A DNA stretch of 64,000 bases, taken from Acidobacteriota bacterium (lineage in GTDB: Bacteria > Acidobacteriota > Terriglobia > Acidiferrales > UBA7541). The position numbers were made by a program, and so were the translations under genes. A model generated the notes under the pieces. That model saw only the letters and a list, made by a program, of their open reading frames with translations, made no database searches and was not told the DNA's origin. This document shows positions 8,470-19,022 of this stretch, in pieces. Each line of letters starts with the position of its first letter. Position 1 is the first letter of the stretch. The DNA lies in NCBI GenBank assembly GCA_003223325.1, contig QHYS01000015.1, forward strand, positions 1 through 64,000. Direction: 5' to 3'.

Positions 8470-9744
8470 TTGCGCGACGATTTGGCAACCGCAGCACAAA
8501 CATTGGTTTCTGGGGCTCGAGCCCCGGAGGGGAGCGATCTCATTTTCGGACGACATTACTTGCGAGGTCTCGAAACACTATTTAGGCAGTTGACGTTTTC
8601 ATTCGACTCCATCGACGCTGGTCGCGCACAGATGATAGCTCTAGAAATACCTAGGCGCGGTTCACAGGGCATGCAGTGAATCCAAACCCGAGAGGCTGGG
8701 CATATATATATGTTCTTGCAACGCTTAGCGAGCGCTTTTGCGGCCCGCGCCTTTGGCAGGTTTGCTTGCGGGGTGACTTCGAACTGACCGCAGTGGAGTG
8801 GGGTTCACGAAGGAGAAGACGCAACAAGGCGCAAGCGAGCTCAGCCTTCGCGCGCAAGGACAGAAAGGTCCGAACGCCGAAAAAGCGGTTGTCCCTAAAT
8901 ACTTGGAAAGGTTGCTGGACACGTAGAGCTGCTCGACGGCGTGGCCCACTTTTCCAATCTGACCGATGCCCTTCCCGGCGCCTTTGCCGATGTGCACGGT
9001 ACCTAAGCTTCAACGATGAGCGGGTCGATTTGCACGGACAATTTCGAATGGACACGAAGTTTTCGAAGGCGGCGAGTGGGCTGGCCCCTTTTCACTCGCA
9101 CTACGGAAGCGCTGGTGGGAAGGTCGAAGGCTGACGGCGAAAACCTCTCTGTCAAAACGACCGGGACATACGATTATCCCTCCTAAGGCCTCGATAAATA
9201 AGATTTACGACGCGCTCGGCCGCTTGCGCTAGGGCAAGCGACGCTGGAGATGCTTGCGGCATTCTGATACCCTCGAAGGCAGCTATCGCGCTATGGCGGC
9301 TGTAGGTTCTGACGGCACTCCGATAACGGGCCTGTGTTGAGCATGATTGCGGAGCTGGATGACGTAGCATCCATGAATCGCGAGAACGGCATCTTACACT
9401 CAGTTTGGCAAGGGACTTCAGCGCGCGAGTGCTACGTGCCCAACGGCGAAAGCTTGATCAGCTCTCTCGTTATCCGGCCAGGTCGGACTCGCTCGGGATG
9501 ACCTCCTGACCGATGGCAGTTCCTCCGGAGAATTGGGCGTTGCGCTCGACTGCGGGACTTGTATTAAGGACGGCTTAAAAGCCGACGAAGGGAGGCAAGG
9601 CAGCGCAAACTGCCCGCTCCAGCGCGCTTCTTCCGGCTCGTACAGCAGCGAGGAACATGTGGTTCATGTAGAGACGTTCAGACGAAGAGCGGCATTTAGT
9701 AGGTTAAAGTTTGCTGACAGACAATTGAGTGGGCGCCGGGTAAT
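8470..9744. other. Long stretch without a confident gene
   Basis: About 1.27 kb. Short open frames on both strands overlap each other, have no ribosome-binding site and resemble no family I know. A minus-strand frame near 8940-9000 encodes a Gly/Lys-periodic stretch (HIGKGAGKGIGQIGKVGHAV), but nothing around it supports a real gene. The region probably holds decayed coding DNA plus the promoter of the operon that starts at 9745. Confidence 0.5.
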
Positions 9745-12000
9745 ATGTTCGAGTTCTTATTCAAGTATCCCGCATCCGCTTTTTCTAGAGGCGAGTTAGT
9801 CCTGCTTGCCAACTGGCCGAGGTGGATCCTCGGTGTTTTGCTTTTGGCCACGAGCGCTGGATTCGCCTTGCTGCTCCGATCCAAGCTTCCCAAAACCCTC
9901 CCTGCTCTGCGCAGTTGGCGTATGGCTGTCCTGTGGTTTCTGCAAACTGCGCTGGCCGCTCTTTTGCTCACGCTGCTGTGGCAGCCGGCTCTGATGGTCG
10001 CCGAACTGAAGCCGCAGCAAAACATCATTGCGGTGGTCGTCGACGACTCGAGAAGCATGGGAATCACAGAAAGCGGCAGCACGCGTAAGGCAGAGGCCGT
10101 CAAGGCTCTCGAGAGCGGCGTGCTTTCGGATTTGCAGAAGCGATTCCAGACGCGGCTTTACCGCATGGACAGCAAGCTGAATCGCGTGAACGGCTTGGAC
10201 GAGCTCCACGCGGCGGCGCCAGTAACCCGGATCGGAGATAGTCTCAAGCAGCTGGCGGACGAAACCACCGACTTGCCTATCGGGGCTGTGGTCCTGCTGA
10301 GCGATGGCTCCGATAATTCTGGCGGAGTCGACCTCGATACCATCTCCGCCCTGCGCAGCCGACACATTCCGGTGCACACTGTGGGATTCGGCCGCGAGCA
10401 ATACCAGGACGTGGAGATCAATGATGTCAGCCTGCCGGCCCGAGCCTTGGCCGACTCACGCCTGGCGGCAAGCGTCAGTTTCCACCAGCGCGGCTATGCC
10501 GGACGCAAAGGCATGTTGGCCGTGCGCGATGGCGCGAAGGTGCTGACGACGCGTGAGATCACCTTTGGTCCCGACGGTAATATCCAAACCGAAAATCTGC
10601 TCTTCAACGCCGGTGCGGCGGGCGCGAAACCTCTTTCCTTCTCCATTGATCCTCTTCCGGGCGAGGAAAACCGTGCCAACAATGCGCTCACGCGGCTCGT
10701 CGACGTCAGGTCGGAAAAACGGCGCATCCTTTATATAGAAGGCGAGCCGCGCTGGGAGTATAAGTTCGTTCGACGGGCAGAAGACGACGACCGCATCGTA
10801 CAAATTTCCTCCATGATGCGCACAAGCGAAAACAAAATTTACCGGCAAGGGATTGCGGACTCGAAGGAGCTGGCCGAGGGATTCCCAAATAAAGTCGAGG
10901 ACCTATTTCCCTATCAAGGCATCATCATCGGCTCGGTAGAGGCGAATTACTTCACCCCCGAACAGCAGGAATTAATCAAGGAGTTCGTCGACCGTCGCGG
11001 CGGGGGGCTGCTGATGCTCGGAGGGCGTTATTCGCTGGCAGATGGAGCTTGGGGCGTTTCGTCAATGGCGGACTTGCTTCCCGTGGTGCTTCCGAATCGG
11101 AAGGGCACGTTCCATCGTGAACAGGCGACCGTGGAGCTTACGCCGGCCGGAGCGGAAAGCATTATTTGCCGGCTTCTGGAAGACCCGGCAAAAAACATTG
11201 AACGCTGGAAGAAATTGCCGCCCCTGATAGACTATCAGGAAATTGGCACGCCCAAACCCGGTGCGGCTGTGCTCGTGGAAGCAAAGGTTGGCAGCCGCAA
11301 CCTGCCGCTCTTGGCCACGGAAAATTATGGGCGTGGGCGCACGGCCATCATGGCCACGTCCTCCACCTGGCACTGGCGCATGCTGCTGCCGGTCGGAGAC
11401 AAATCGCAGGAGGAGTTCTGGCAGCAACTCTTGCGCTGGCTGATTTCGGATTCGCCCGGGCGGGTGTACTCCTCGATTCCCAATCCCATGTTGTTTGATG
11501 ACAGCCACGTTCGCGTATCGGTCGACGTTCGCGATAAGAAATATATGCCGCTGGGCGATGCGCAGGTGGAGGCGCATTTCCTTGGCCCGCAGAAGACTGC
11601 CGCGATGGTGGAAATGACGCCCGATCCAAACTCCCCGGGTATTTTCAACGCCGAATGGACGGCGGAGAAACCGGGCACCTACACGGTCGAGATATCGGCC
11701 AAGCGTGCCGACGAGGACGTAGGCCGCGATACCCTGATGTTCCAACGCATCGATGGAGTGGCGGAAAACTTCCGTACCGAGCAGAATCGAGACCTGCTCG
11801 AAAAGCTGGCCTCACAAACCGGAGGACGCTATTGGCAGCCGCAAGAGCTCTCGAAGCTCGCCGACGAAATTCCCTATTCCGAGGCGGGGATCACGATTCG
11901 CCAAGCCAAGAGCTTGTGGAATATGCCCGTGATCTTCCTGTTGATTCTCCTGCTGCCATCATCGGAATGGCTCCTGCGCCGGAAGTGGGGGCTCGTGTGA
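9745..12000 (+). CDS. Membrane VWA-domain protein with glutamine-amidotransferase-like region
   Basis: 751 residues. Two N-terminal membrane helices (about 27-46 and 59-87) are followed by a VWA domain with an intact MIDAS start, VVVDDSRSMG (DxSxS), and LLSDGSDNSGG further on. The middle part (about 340-470) has ILYIEGEPRWEYKF and a GGGLLMLGG segment, like the class-I glutamine-amidotransferase-like fold seen in such proteins. A C-terminal helix (about 726-743) precedes a basic end. It is the first gene of a coupled seven-gene operon with MoxR, DUF58 and BatA-like partners; its TGA overlaps the next start. A metal-dependent protein-binding role in an envelope-associated MoxR complex is inferred. 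Confidence 0.85.
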   Translation: MFEFLFKYPASAFSRGELVLLANWPRWILGVLLLATSAGFALLLRSKLPKTLPALRSWRMAVLWFLQTALAALLLTLLWQPALMVAELKPQQNIIAVVVDDSRSMGITESGSTRKAEAVKALESGVLSDLQKRFQTRLYRMDSKLNRVNGLDELHAAAPVTRIGDSLKQLADETTDLPIGAVVLLSDGSDNSGGVDLDTISALRSRHIPVHTVGFGREQYQDVEINDVSLPARALADSRLAASVSFHQRGYAGRKGMLAVRDGAKVLTTREITFGPDGNIQTENLLFNAGAAGAKPLSFSIDPLPGEENRANNALTRLVDVRSEKRRILYIEGEPRWEYKFVRRAEDDDRIVQISSMMRTSENKIYRQGIADSKELAEGFPNKVEDLFPYQGIIIGSVEANYFTPEQQELIKEFVDRRGGGLLMLGGRYSLADGAWGVSSMADLLPVVLPNRKGTFHREQATVELTPAGAESIICRLLEDPAKNIERWKKLPPLIDYQEIGTPKPGAAVLVEAKVGSRNLPLLATENYGRGRTAIMATSSTWHWRMLLPVGDKSQEEFWQQLLRWLISDSPGRVYSSIPNPMLFDDSHVRVSVDVRDKKYMPLGDAQVEAHFLGPQKTAAMVEMTPDPNSPGIFNAEWTAEKPGTYTVEISAKRADEDVGRDTLMFQRIDGVAENFRTEQNRDLLEKLASQTGGRYWQPQELSKLADEIPYSEAGITIRQAKSLWNMPVIFLLILLLPSSEWLLRRKWGLV

Positions 12001-12941
12001 GAGCGCGCTGGCTCGTCGGCCTGGGTCTCCTTTGCATTTTCCTGTCGGGCATAAGCGCTCGTGCCGCGACTTACTACATCACCATTGCGGGACTCGGCGG
12101 CGAGCCGGATTACGAGCAGCGTTTCCAGGGCTTGGCCGGCGATCTGGACAAACTGCTCAAGGATTCCGGCGGCGATCTTCACGTCTATACGGTCTCAGGA
12201 AAAGACGTAACCCGAACGCGTGTCAACGATATCTTTGCGACGGTGGCGCGCGAGGCAAGGTCAGACGACGATCTGGTGGTCATTCTCATCGGTCACGGCT
12301 CTTTCGACGGCGCCCAGTACAAATTCAATCTACCCGGTCCGGACATCTCTGGAAACGAGCTTGCCAGCCTGTGTGAGAGAATCGCCGCCAAGCGGCAACT
12401 GATTGTCAATACCACCAGCGCCAGCGGAGGATCCGTTGCGGCGCTCAAGAAATCAGGACGGGCGATCATCACTGCAACCAAGAGTGGCACGGAGAAAAAC
12501 GCCACCGTATTTGCGCGGTATTGGATCGAGGCCATGCGCGATCCGGCGGCTGACGTAGACAAGAACGAAGCCATCACCGCACTCGAGGCCTTCCAATACG
12601 CAGAACGCAAAACCGCAGATTTCTACGAGTCCCAAAAACGGCTGGCTACCGAGCATCCGCAATTCGAGGACACCGGCAAAAGCGATCCGGTGCGAGCGCC
12701 GTCAACGGAGAGCAACGAAGGACTCTTGCTCTCGACTTTCACGCTAGTGCGCATCGGTCAGGCGCAGAGAGCGGCGGCCGATCCGACTAAACGCGATCTG
12801 CTGGCCAAGAAGGAAGCCCTCGAGCAGAAGATTGACAAGCTGAAATATGAAAAAGCCGCCATGCGCGAAGACGAATACAAAAATCAGCTTACCGCTGCTC
12901 TGGTGGAACTCGCGCGCGTTCAGCAGGAGCTCGATAAGTGA
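11997..12941 (+). CDS. Secreted caspase/legumain-like (C13-type) domain protein
   Basis: 314 residues from GTG 11997, which overlaps the TGA of the upstream gene; the frame is open further upstream but a signal peptide begins right at this GTG (RARWLVGLGLLCIFLSGISA). The mature part has ITIAGLGGEPDYEQRF, then LVVILIGHGSFDG (a caspase-fold His motif) and RQLIVNTTSASGGSVAALKK, which occupies the catalytic-Cys position of C13-like peptidases. Here the expected Cys is Ser or Ala, so classical Cys-protease activity is doubtful. DVDKNEAITALEAFQYAERK follows, then a charged coiled-coil tail (about 265-314). It is coupled by GTGA overlap to the TPR/gluzincin gene. Processing or scaffold role unknown. 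Confidence 0.75.
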   Translation: MRARWLVGLGLLCIFLSGISARAATYYITIAGLGGEPDYEQRFQGLAGDLDKLLKDSGGDLHVYTVSGKDVTRTRVNDIFATVAREARSDDDLVVILIGHGSFDGAQYKFNLPGPDISGNELASLCERIAAKRQLIVNTTSASGGSVAALKKSGRAIITATKSGTEKNATVFARYWIEAMRDPAADVDKNEAITALEAFQYAERKTADFYESQKRLATEHPQFEDTGKSDPVRAPSTESNEGLLLSTFTLVRIGQAQRAAADPTKRDLLAKKEALEQKIDKLKYEKAAMREDEYKNQLTAALVELARVQQELDK

Positions 12942-15160
12942 AAGGGAAGGCCCACCAAGCCCGGACTCTGGCTGCGGCACTGTTGGCTGCGCTCGCCGGC
13001 GCGAGCTTGGCCCGTGCCGCAACGGCCGAGGAGTGCCAATCCCTGCGCAAGCACGGCCATAGAGATCAGGCGAACGCCTGTTTCCAGTCCCTGACTCAGG
13101 CGCGCGAACCGGCTATTCGCGCCGAAGGGTTCTGGGGCCTGGAGATGTATCAGGACGCGAATAACGAATTTCGTACCGCGGTCGCGCAGTCGGCGGCAAG
13201 TGCGAACTACCGCATTCGCTGGGGCCGGCTGCTGCACGAACGCTTCAATAATAAAGACGCCGCCGACCTCTTTCAGGAGGCCATCCAGCGCGATCCGAAA
13301 AATGCACAGGCCTACCTCGGCCTGGCTCAGGTGAGCGCCGACGGCTTCGACAATAAAGCCGTCGAAGAGGCCAAAAAAGCCATCGAACTCGATCCCAAGC
13401 TCGTCGAGGCGCACGAACTGATGGCCAACCTAGCGCTGGAGGATTCGGATACCAAAGTCGCCGCGGCCGAAGCCGAAGAGGCGCTGAAGATTTCTTCCGA
13501 TGCCCTGGACGCCATGGCCATTCACGCCGCCATAGAAGTGCTGGCAGACCGTTCTCCGGACGCGTGGCTGGCCAAAGTGCGGCAGGTGAATCCTAGCTAC
13601 GGCGAAGCCTACGCCCTCGTCGCCCACCACCTGTTTTTGAATCGCCGATATGACGATGCAGTGGCCTACTACCGCAAGGCCGTCGAAGCCGATCCTAAGT
13701 TGTGGTCGGCGCGTTCGGAACTGGGCATCAACCTGATGCGGCTGGGGCAAACTGAGGAACCGCTCCAACAGCTTGAGATGTGCTACGACAATGGCTATCG
13801 GGACGCGGCCACGGTAAACAGTCTGCGCCTGCTCGATAGCTACAAGAATTTCCTTACATTCCGGGATGACCGATCCATAATCCGGCTGCACAAAAAAGAG
13901 GCGGAACTTCTTCTGCCGTATGTTCAGACGGAGGTGGATCGCTCCATCGCTACATATGAAAAGAAATACAAGATGAAGCTCCCGGATCGCGTACAGGTCG
14001 AACTCTATCCGGATCACGAGGATTTTGCGGTGCGCACGCTAGGGATGCCGGGCCTCGGCGGCATACTAGGCGTCACGTTCGGCGAAGTGTTAGCTATGGA
14101 CAGCCCGTCGGGCCGTCCGCCCGGGACCTATCAGTGGGGTAGCACTCTATGGCATGAGATGAGCCATGTGTTCATCCTCACCGCCACCAATCACCGGGTA
14201 CCGCGCTGGTTCACCGAGGGGCTTTCCGTGCACGAAGAGACGCAAGTCTCGCCGGAATGGGGCGACCGCGTCACGCCCGAAATTCTAGTTGCCATCCGCG
14301 ACAAGAAATTGCTGCCGGTTGCCGAACTCGAGCGCGGCTTCGTCCGCCCGGAATATCCAACGCAGGTGATCGTCTCGTATTTCCAGGCGGGCCGTCTTCT
14401 AGATTACATCAAAGACCGTTGGGGCGACGACAAGATTCTGGATATGGTGCATTCCTTCGCCCAACTCAAGACCACGCCGGAGACTATCCAGCAGAATCTC
14501 GGAATGTCCCCGGAGGAGTTCGACAAGCAGTTTTTAGAGTGGTTGTACAAGGACCTCGGCAAAACGGCCGCATCTTTTGACGAGTGGCGCAATCACTTGA
14601 AAGAACTGGCCGAGCTCGCCAAAGAAAAGAACTGGGACGAAGTACTCAAAAAAGGCGACGAAGTGCTGCAGATGTATCCCGATTACGTGGAAGGCGCCAA
14701 TCCGTACGAGTTTCTCGCCGAGGCGCACATCGCCAAGGGAGAGAAAAAGGCGGCTGCTCAAGTGCTCACCCAATATGAAAAGATTGGCGGGCGCAGCACG
14801 GAAGCTCTAAAGGAGCTCGCTTCGTTGGAACAGGAAGCGGAAGATCCGAAAGGGGCCGCCGCCACCCTGGAGCGCATCAACTATATCTATCCTATGGACG
14901 AGGACCTGCACCGCAAGCTTTGCGATCTTTGGTTTGACCAGAATAACCCCGCTGCCGACGTACGCGAGTGCAACGCTGTTCTGGCCATGCATCCCTTGGA
15001 TCAAGCTTCAGCGCAATTCGATGTAGCCCGCGCTTATTTCGCCGCAGGCGAGCCGGATCAGGCCCGTAATCACTTGCTCGCGTCGCTGGAGGCCGCGCCC
15101 GGTTATCGCCCAGCCCAGAAATTGTTGTTACAGCTCGAGGACTCCCAGAAAGGAAAATGA
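12938..15160 (+). CDS. Secreted TPR protein with gluzincin (peptidase MA-like) domain
   Basis: 740 residues from GTG 12938 (overlaps TGA 12939-12941). A signal peptide (ALLAALAGASLARA) is followed by TPR-type helix pairs (about 60-290). Then comes a peptidase-MA-like domain with LWHEMSHVF near residue 405, an HExxH zinc motif, and RWFTEGLSVHEE, where the Glu of EG is the likely third zinc ligand. C-terminal TPRs (about 570-735) complete it. The family is known for zinc-peptidase-like folds; activity is plausible because all ligands are present. The setting between a caspase-like gene and moxR suggests it acts at the envelope with the VWA proteins. Confidence 0.85.
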   Translation: MKGKAHQARTLAAALLAALAGASLARAATAEECQSLRKHGHRDQANACFQSLTQAREPAIRAEGFWGLEMYQDANNEFRTAVAQSAASANYRIRWGRLLHERFNNKDAADLFQEAIQRDPKNAQAYLGLAQVSADGFDNKAVEEAKKAIELDPKLVEAHELMANLALEDSDTKVAAAEAEEALKISSDALDAMAIHAAIEVLADRSPDAWLAKVRQVNPSYGEAYALVAHHLFLNRRYDDAVAYYRKAVEADPKLWSARSELGINLMRLGQTEEPLQQLEMCYDNGYRDAATVNSLRLLDSYKNFLTFRDDRSIIRLHKKEAELLLPYVQTEVDRSIATYEKKYKMKLPDRVQVELYPDHEDFAVRTLGMPGLGGILGVTFGEVLAMDSPSGRPPGTYQWGSTLWHEMSHVFILTATNHRVPRWFTEGLSVHEETQVSPEWGDRVTPEILVAIRDKKLLPVAELERGFVRPEYPTQVIVSYFQAGRLLDYIKDRWGDDKILDMVHSFAQLKTTPETIQQNLGMSPEEFDKQFLEWLYKDLGKTAASFDEWRNHLKELAELAKEKNWDEVLKKGDEVLQMYPDYVEGANPYEFLAEAHIAKGEKKAAAQVLTQYEKIGGRSTEALKELASLEQEAEDPKGAAATLERINYIYPMDEDLHRKLCDLWFDQNNPAADVRECNAVLAMHPLDQASAQFDVARAYFAAGEPDQARNHLLASLEAAPGYRPAQKLLLQLEDSQKGK

Positions 15161-15163
15161 CAA

Positions 15164-16192
<1,029 letters not shown>

Positions 16193-16193
16193 A

Positions 16194-17010
16194 GTGCAGC
16201 GATTTCTCGACCCAGCAGTTCTAGCGGGAATTTCGGGCCTGGATCTGGTGGCGAAAACGGTCGTAGACGGATTCGTCGCCGGCCTGCATCGCTCTCCCGA
16301 TTTCGGCTTCAGCCAGGAGTTCGCCGAATATCGCGCCTATAGCCCAGGCGACGACCTGCGCCACGTGGACTGGAACGTCTTTGCGCGAACCGAACGCGCC
16401 TACCTGAAGCGCTATCGCGGCGAAACCAATACGTTGCTGACCGTGCTCCTCGATGCCAGCAGCTCCATGAACTTTACGTCCCACAAGATCACGAAAATGG
16501 ATTACGCGCGCTTCGTGGCCGCCTCGCTTTTCTACCTCACCACGCAGACGCAGCGCGACGCCGCCGGACTGATCGTCTTTGACGACGAAGTGCGTACCTA
16601 TATCCGCGCTTCCACGCGCCAGGGACAGCTTAATCGCTTGCTCAGCGGCCTCGAAAATGCCGAGCCCCGTGCACGCACCAATTACGCGAAACCGCTGCTC
16701 CACTTTCAGAATTTTCTCCGGGCTGCGCTACCACGGAAACGAGGTCGTACTCTTCCACATTCTCGATCCCCAGGAGCTGAAGCCCGAGTTGGACGAGCCC
16801 GTTTTGCTGATCGATATGGAAACTCAGGAGAGCCTGGAAGTCACGCCGGAATACGGTCACGAGGAATACCGCATCAAGGTGCAGTCTCACATCACCCAAC
16901 TGCAGGACCGGGCGCGCAGCGCGGGCATGGACTATCACCTGCTCGTCACCAACCGTCCGCTCGATGGAGCATTGCGCCAATATCTGACGCTTCGCCAGGG
17001 GAGATACTGA
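16194..17010 (+). pseudogene. DUF58 protein, broken by an internal deletion and frameshift
   Basis: GTG 16194 is 1 bp after the moxR stop. The first part contains the DUF58 hallmark FAEYRAYSPGDDLRHVDWNV plus a VWA-like LLDASSSM and runs to HFQNFLR at about 16720. The rest of the family (LRYHGNEVVLFHILDPQELK ... TLRQGRY) continues in another frame to TGA 17008-17010. The expected 25-30 residues between them, including the conserved ISDF segment, are missing, so a deletion with net frame change lies at 16718-16722. By chance the first frame stays open into the next gene, giving a 942-residue fused frame. The rest of the operon is intact, so either a recent lesion or an assembly error is possible. 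Confidence 0.8.
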
Positions 17011-19022
17011 TGGGCTTTCTAACACCTTGGTTTCTTGCCGGTGCGGTCGCTGCGGGATTGCCCATCTACCTCCATCTACTGCGGCGCCATAGGACCACGC
17101 CGCTTCCCTTCAGCTCACTGATGTTCTTTGAGCGGCGAACACAGAGCTCCATCAAGCACCGGCGCTTGCGCTATCTGCTTCTGCTGGCCTTCCGCCTGGC
17201 TGTGATTCTGCTGCTGGCCCTGGCCTTCGCCAATCCCTTCATCGAGCGCTCCGCCGCCAGCATCGGCGGCGAGAAATTGAACTTGCTCGTCATCGACGAC
17301 TCTTTCAGCATGCGTGCGGGAACGCGCCTGGCCGATGCCAAGCGCGACGCTCTGGCGGTTCTCGACACGCGCAAGCCTTCCGAGCGCGTACAGGTGATGG
17401 CGCTCGGCTCTCAAGTTCATGTACTGACCGAACCCACGCAGGACTCCGGCGTACTTCGTTCGGCCGTGAACAGTATCCAGCCCGGAGATACGCGAGCAAG
17501 TTTTGGCGAACTCGCGGGTACCTTACACTCCATGGCCGAAACTGTGCACACGCCCATCGAGTTGCACTTGTTCAGCGACATGCAGCGAAGTGCCATGCCC
17601 GGGAGTTTCGCGGAAATGGCGCTGCCCGGAAATGTTTCTTTGGTGCTGCACCAGGAAGCCAGAGGCTCGGAACCGAATTGGACCGTGGAAAGCGTCAGCG
17701 CCCCGGGCGAGGTCTTCGACCCTAAGAAATCGCGCGTGCAAGCCGTAATCTCCGGCTATCATACTCCGGCCGCGAAGAGGACCGTTTCGCTCGTGGTGAA
17801 CGGAAAGACCATCGCCACACAGACGGTGGACGTTCCGCCCGAGGGACGCGCCAGCGTGGAGTTTTCTTCTCTTGACGTTCCCTACGGCCTCACACGATGT
17901 GAGGTGCGCATTGATTCCGCGGATTCTCTTCCGGCAGATGATGCCAGCCTGTTTGCGGTGAAGCGCTCCGACCCCCGTAAAGTCCTATTTGTCTACGAAT
18001 CGAACGACACCCGCTCACCCCTGTACTTTCGCGCCGCGCTCACCTCTGCGGCCGAATCCGCCTTTAGTCTCGAGACGGTGACCGTCGATCGCGTGGCAAA
18101 CGTACAGCCCGCCGGCCACGACTTCGTCGTGCTGTCCGACGTGGCCTCACTGCCATCGTCGTTTGAGAGCACGCTGACCAACTACGTCAAAGCCGGCGGT
18201 AGCGTCTTCGTGGCTGCGGGAACCTCTGCCGCACGCCATCCGCGCATCCCCATCTTCGGCGACACCATCACCGATTCCCGCTACTACTCCCGCGAAGGCG
18301 CTCGCTTCCTGACCGTAGGCCAAACCGATCCATCCTACCCCTCTGTCGAAAAAGCAAACCGCTGGGCCGGCGTGAAATTCTATTTCGCGGTGCGCGTGGC
18401 GGGAACCGATGCGCGCGTGGCCGCTCGTCTGACCGATCAAACGCCGCTGCTGCTGGAAAAGAAGATCGGCGAAGGCCGCGTACTGTTGTTCGCTTCGGGC
18501 CTGGACAATTTCACCAACGATTTCCCGCTGCACCCCGTTTTTATCCCTTTCATTGATCAGACCGCGCGCTACCTTTCCGGTATGGAAACGCGCGCCGGGT
18601 CGCGAATCGTGGATTCTTTCCTTGAACTGCGCACGGCCAAGGAGCAGTCTGTAGGAGTGGAGGTTATCGATCCCGAGGGCAAGCGTCCGCTCTCTCTAAG
18701 AGAGGCAACAGCTGCGCAGTCGTTCCAACTCACGCGGGCCGGTTTTTACCAACTCCGCCTGGCCAATGGTCGCGAGGATCTGGTCGGAGTCAATGCGGAT
18801 CGCCGCGAATCTGACCTCGATATGATTCCCAAGGATATGCTGGCGCTTTGGACGGGAGACACAGGGAACCTGCCTCAGGACGCTTCCAGCGGCCCGCTGG
18901 CCCAAGACCAGAAAAAGCCCTATAGCCTCTGGTGGTATGCCATGTTGCTATTGCTAATAGCGGCCATTGCAGAATCTCTGCTTTCGAGTCAATATTTAAC
19001 AATGTCGCGGGAGGAGCCATGA
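17010..19022 (+). CDS. BatA-like membrane VWA protein
   Basis: 670 residues from ATG 17010, overlapping the DUF58 stop (TGATG). The N-terminus FLTPWFLAGAVAAGLPIYLH is the BatA-type signal/anchor helix, followed by a basic loop with PFSSLMFFERR and a second helix (about 57-77). A VWA domain begins with LLVIDDSFSMRAG (MIDAS DxSxS). The long periplasmic part has CARDB-like beta segments and a glutamine-amidotransferase-like region (FVVLSDVASLP ... GGSVFVAAG), and a C-terminal helix (about 641-660) ends it. It overlaps the next start by ATGA. Probably a membrane partner of the MoxR/DUF58 pair. Confidence 0.85.
   Translation: MGFLTPWFLAGAVAAGLPIYLHLLRRHRTTPLPFSSLMFFERRTQSSIKHRRLRYLLLLAFRLAVILLLALAFANPFIERSAASIGGEKLNLLVIDDSFSMRAGTRLADAKRDALAVLDTRKPSERVQVMALGSQVHVLTEPTQDSGVLRSAVNSIQPGDTRASFGELAGTLHSMAETVHTPIELHLFSDMQRSAMPGSFAEMALPGNVSLVLHQEARGSEPNWTVESVSAPGEVFDPKKSRVQAVISGYHTPAAKRTVSLVVNGKTIATQTVDVPPEGRASVEFSSLDVPYGLTRCEVRIDSADSLPADDASLFAVKRSDPRKVLFVYESNDTRSPLYFRAALTSAAESAFSLETVTVDRVANVQPAGHDFVVLSDVASLPSSFESTLTNYVKAGGSVFVAAGTSAARHPRIPIFGDTITDSRYYSREGARFLTVGQTDPSYPSVEKANRWAGVKFYFAVRVAGTDARVAARLTDQTPLLLEKKIGEGRVLLFASGLDNFTNDFPLHPVFIPFIDQTARYLSGMETRAGSRIVDSFLELRTAKEQSVGVEVIDPEGKRPLSLREATAAQSFQLTRAGFYQLRLANGREDLVGVNADRRESDLDMIPKDMLALWTGDTGNLPQDASSGPLAQDQKKPYSLWWYAMLLLLIAAIAESLLSSQYLTMSREEP

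Noticed and set aside
8676..9134. 152-codon plus-strand open frame in the gene-free stretch
   Set aside because: Overlaps an equally long frame on the other strand, has no ribosome-binding site and an Arg-rich shadow-like composition.
11655..11996. N-terminal extension of the caspase-like protein
   Set aside because: The open frame lies wholly inside the upstream VWA gene; a signal peptide starts at GTG 11997, which overlaps the upstream stop.
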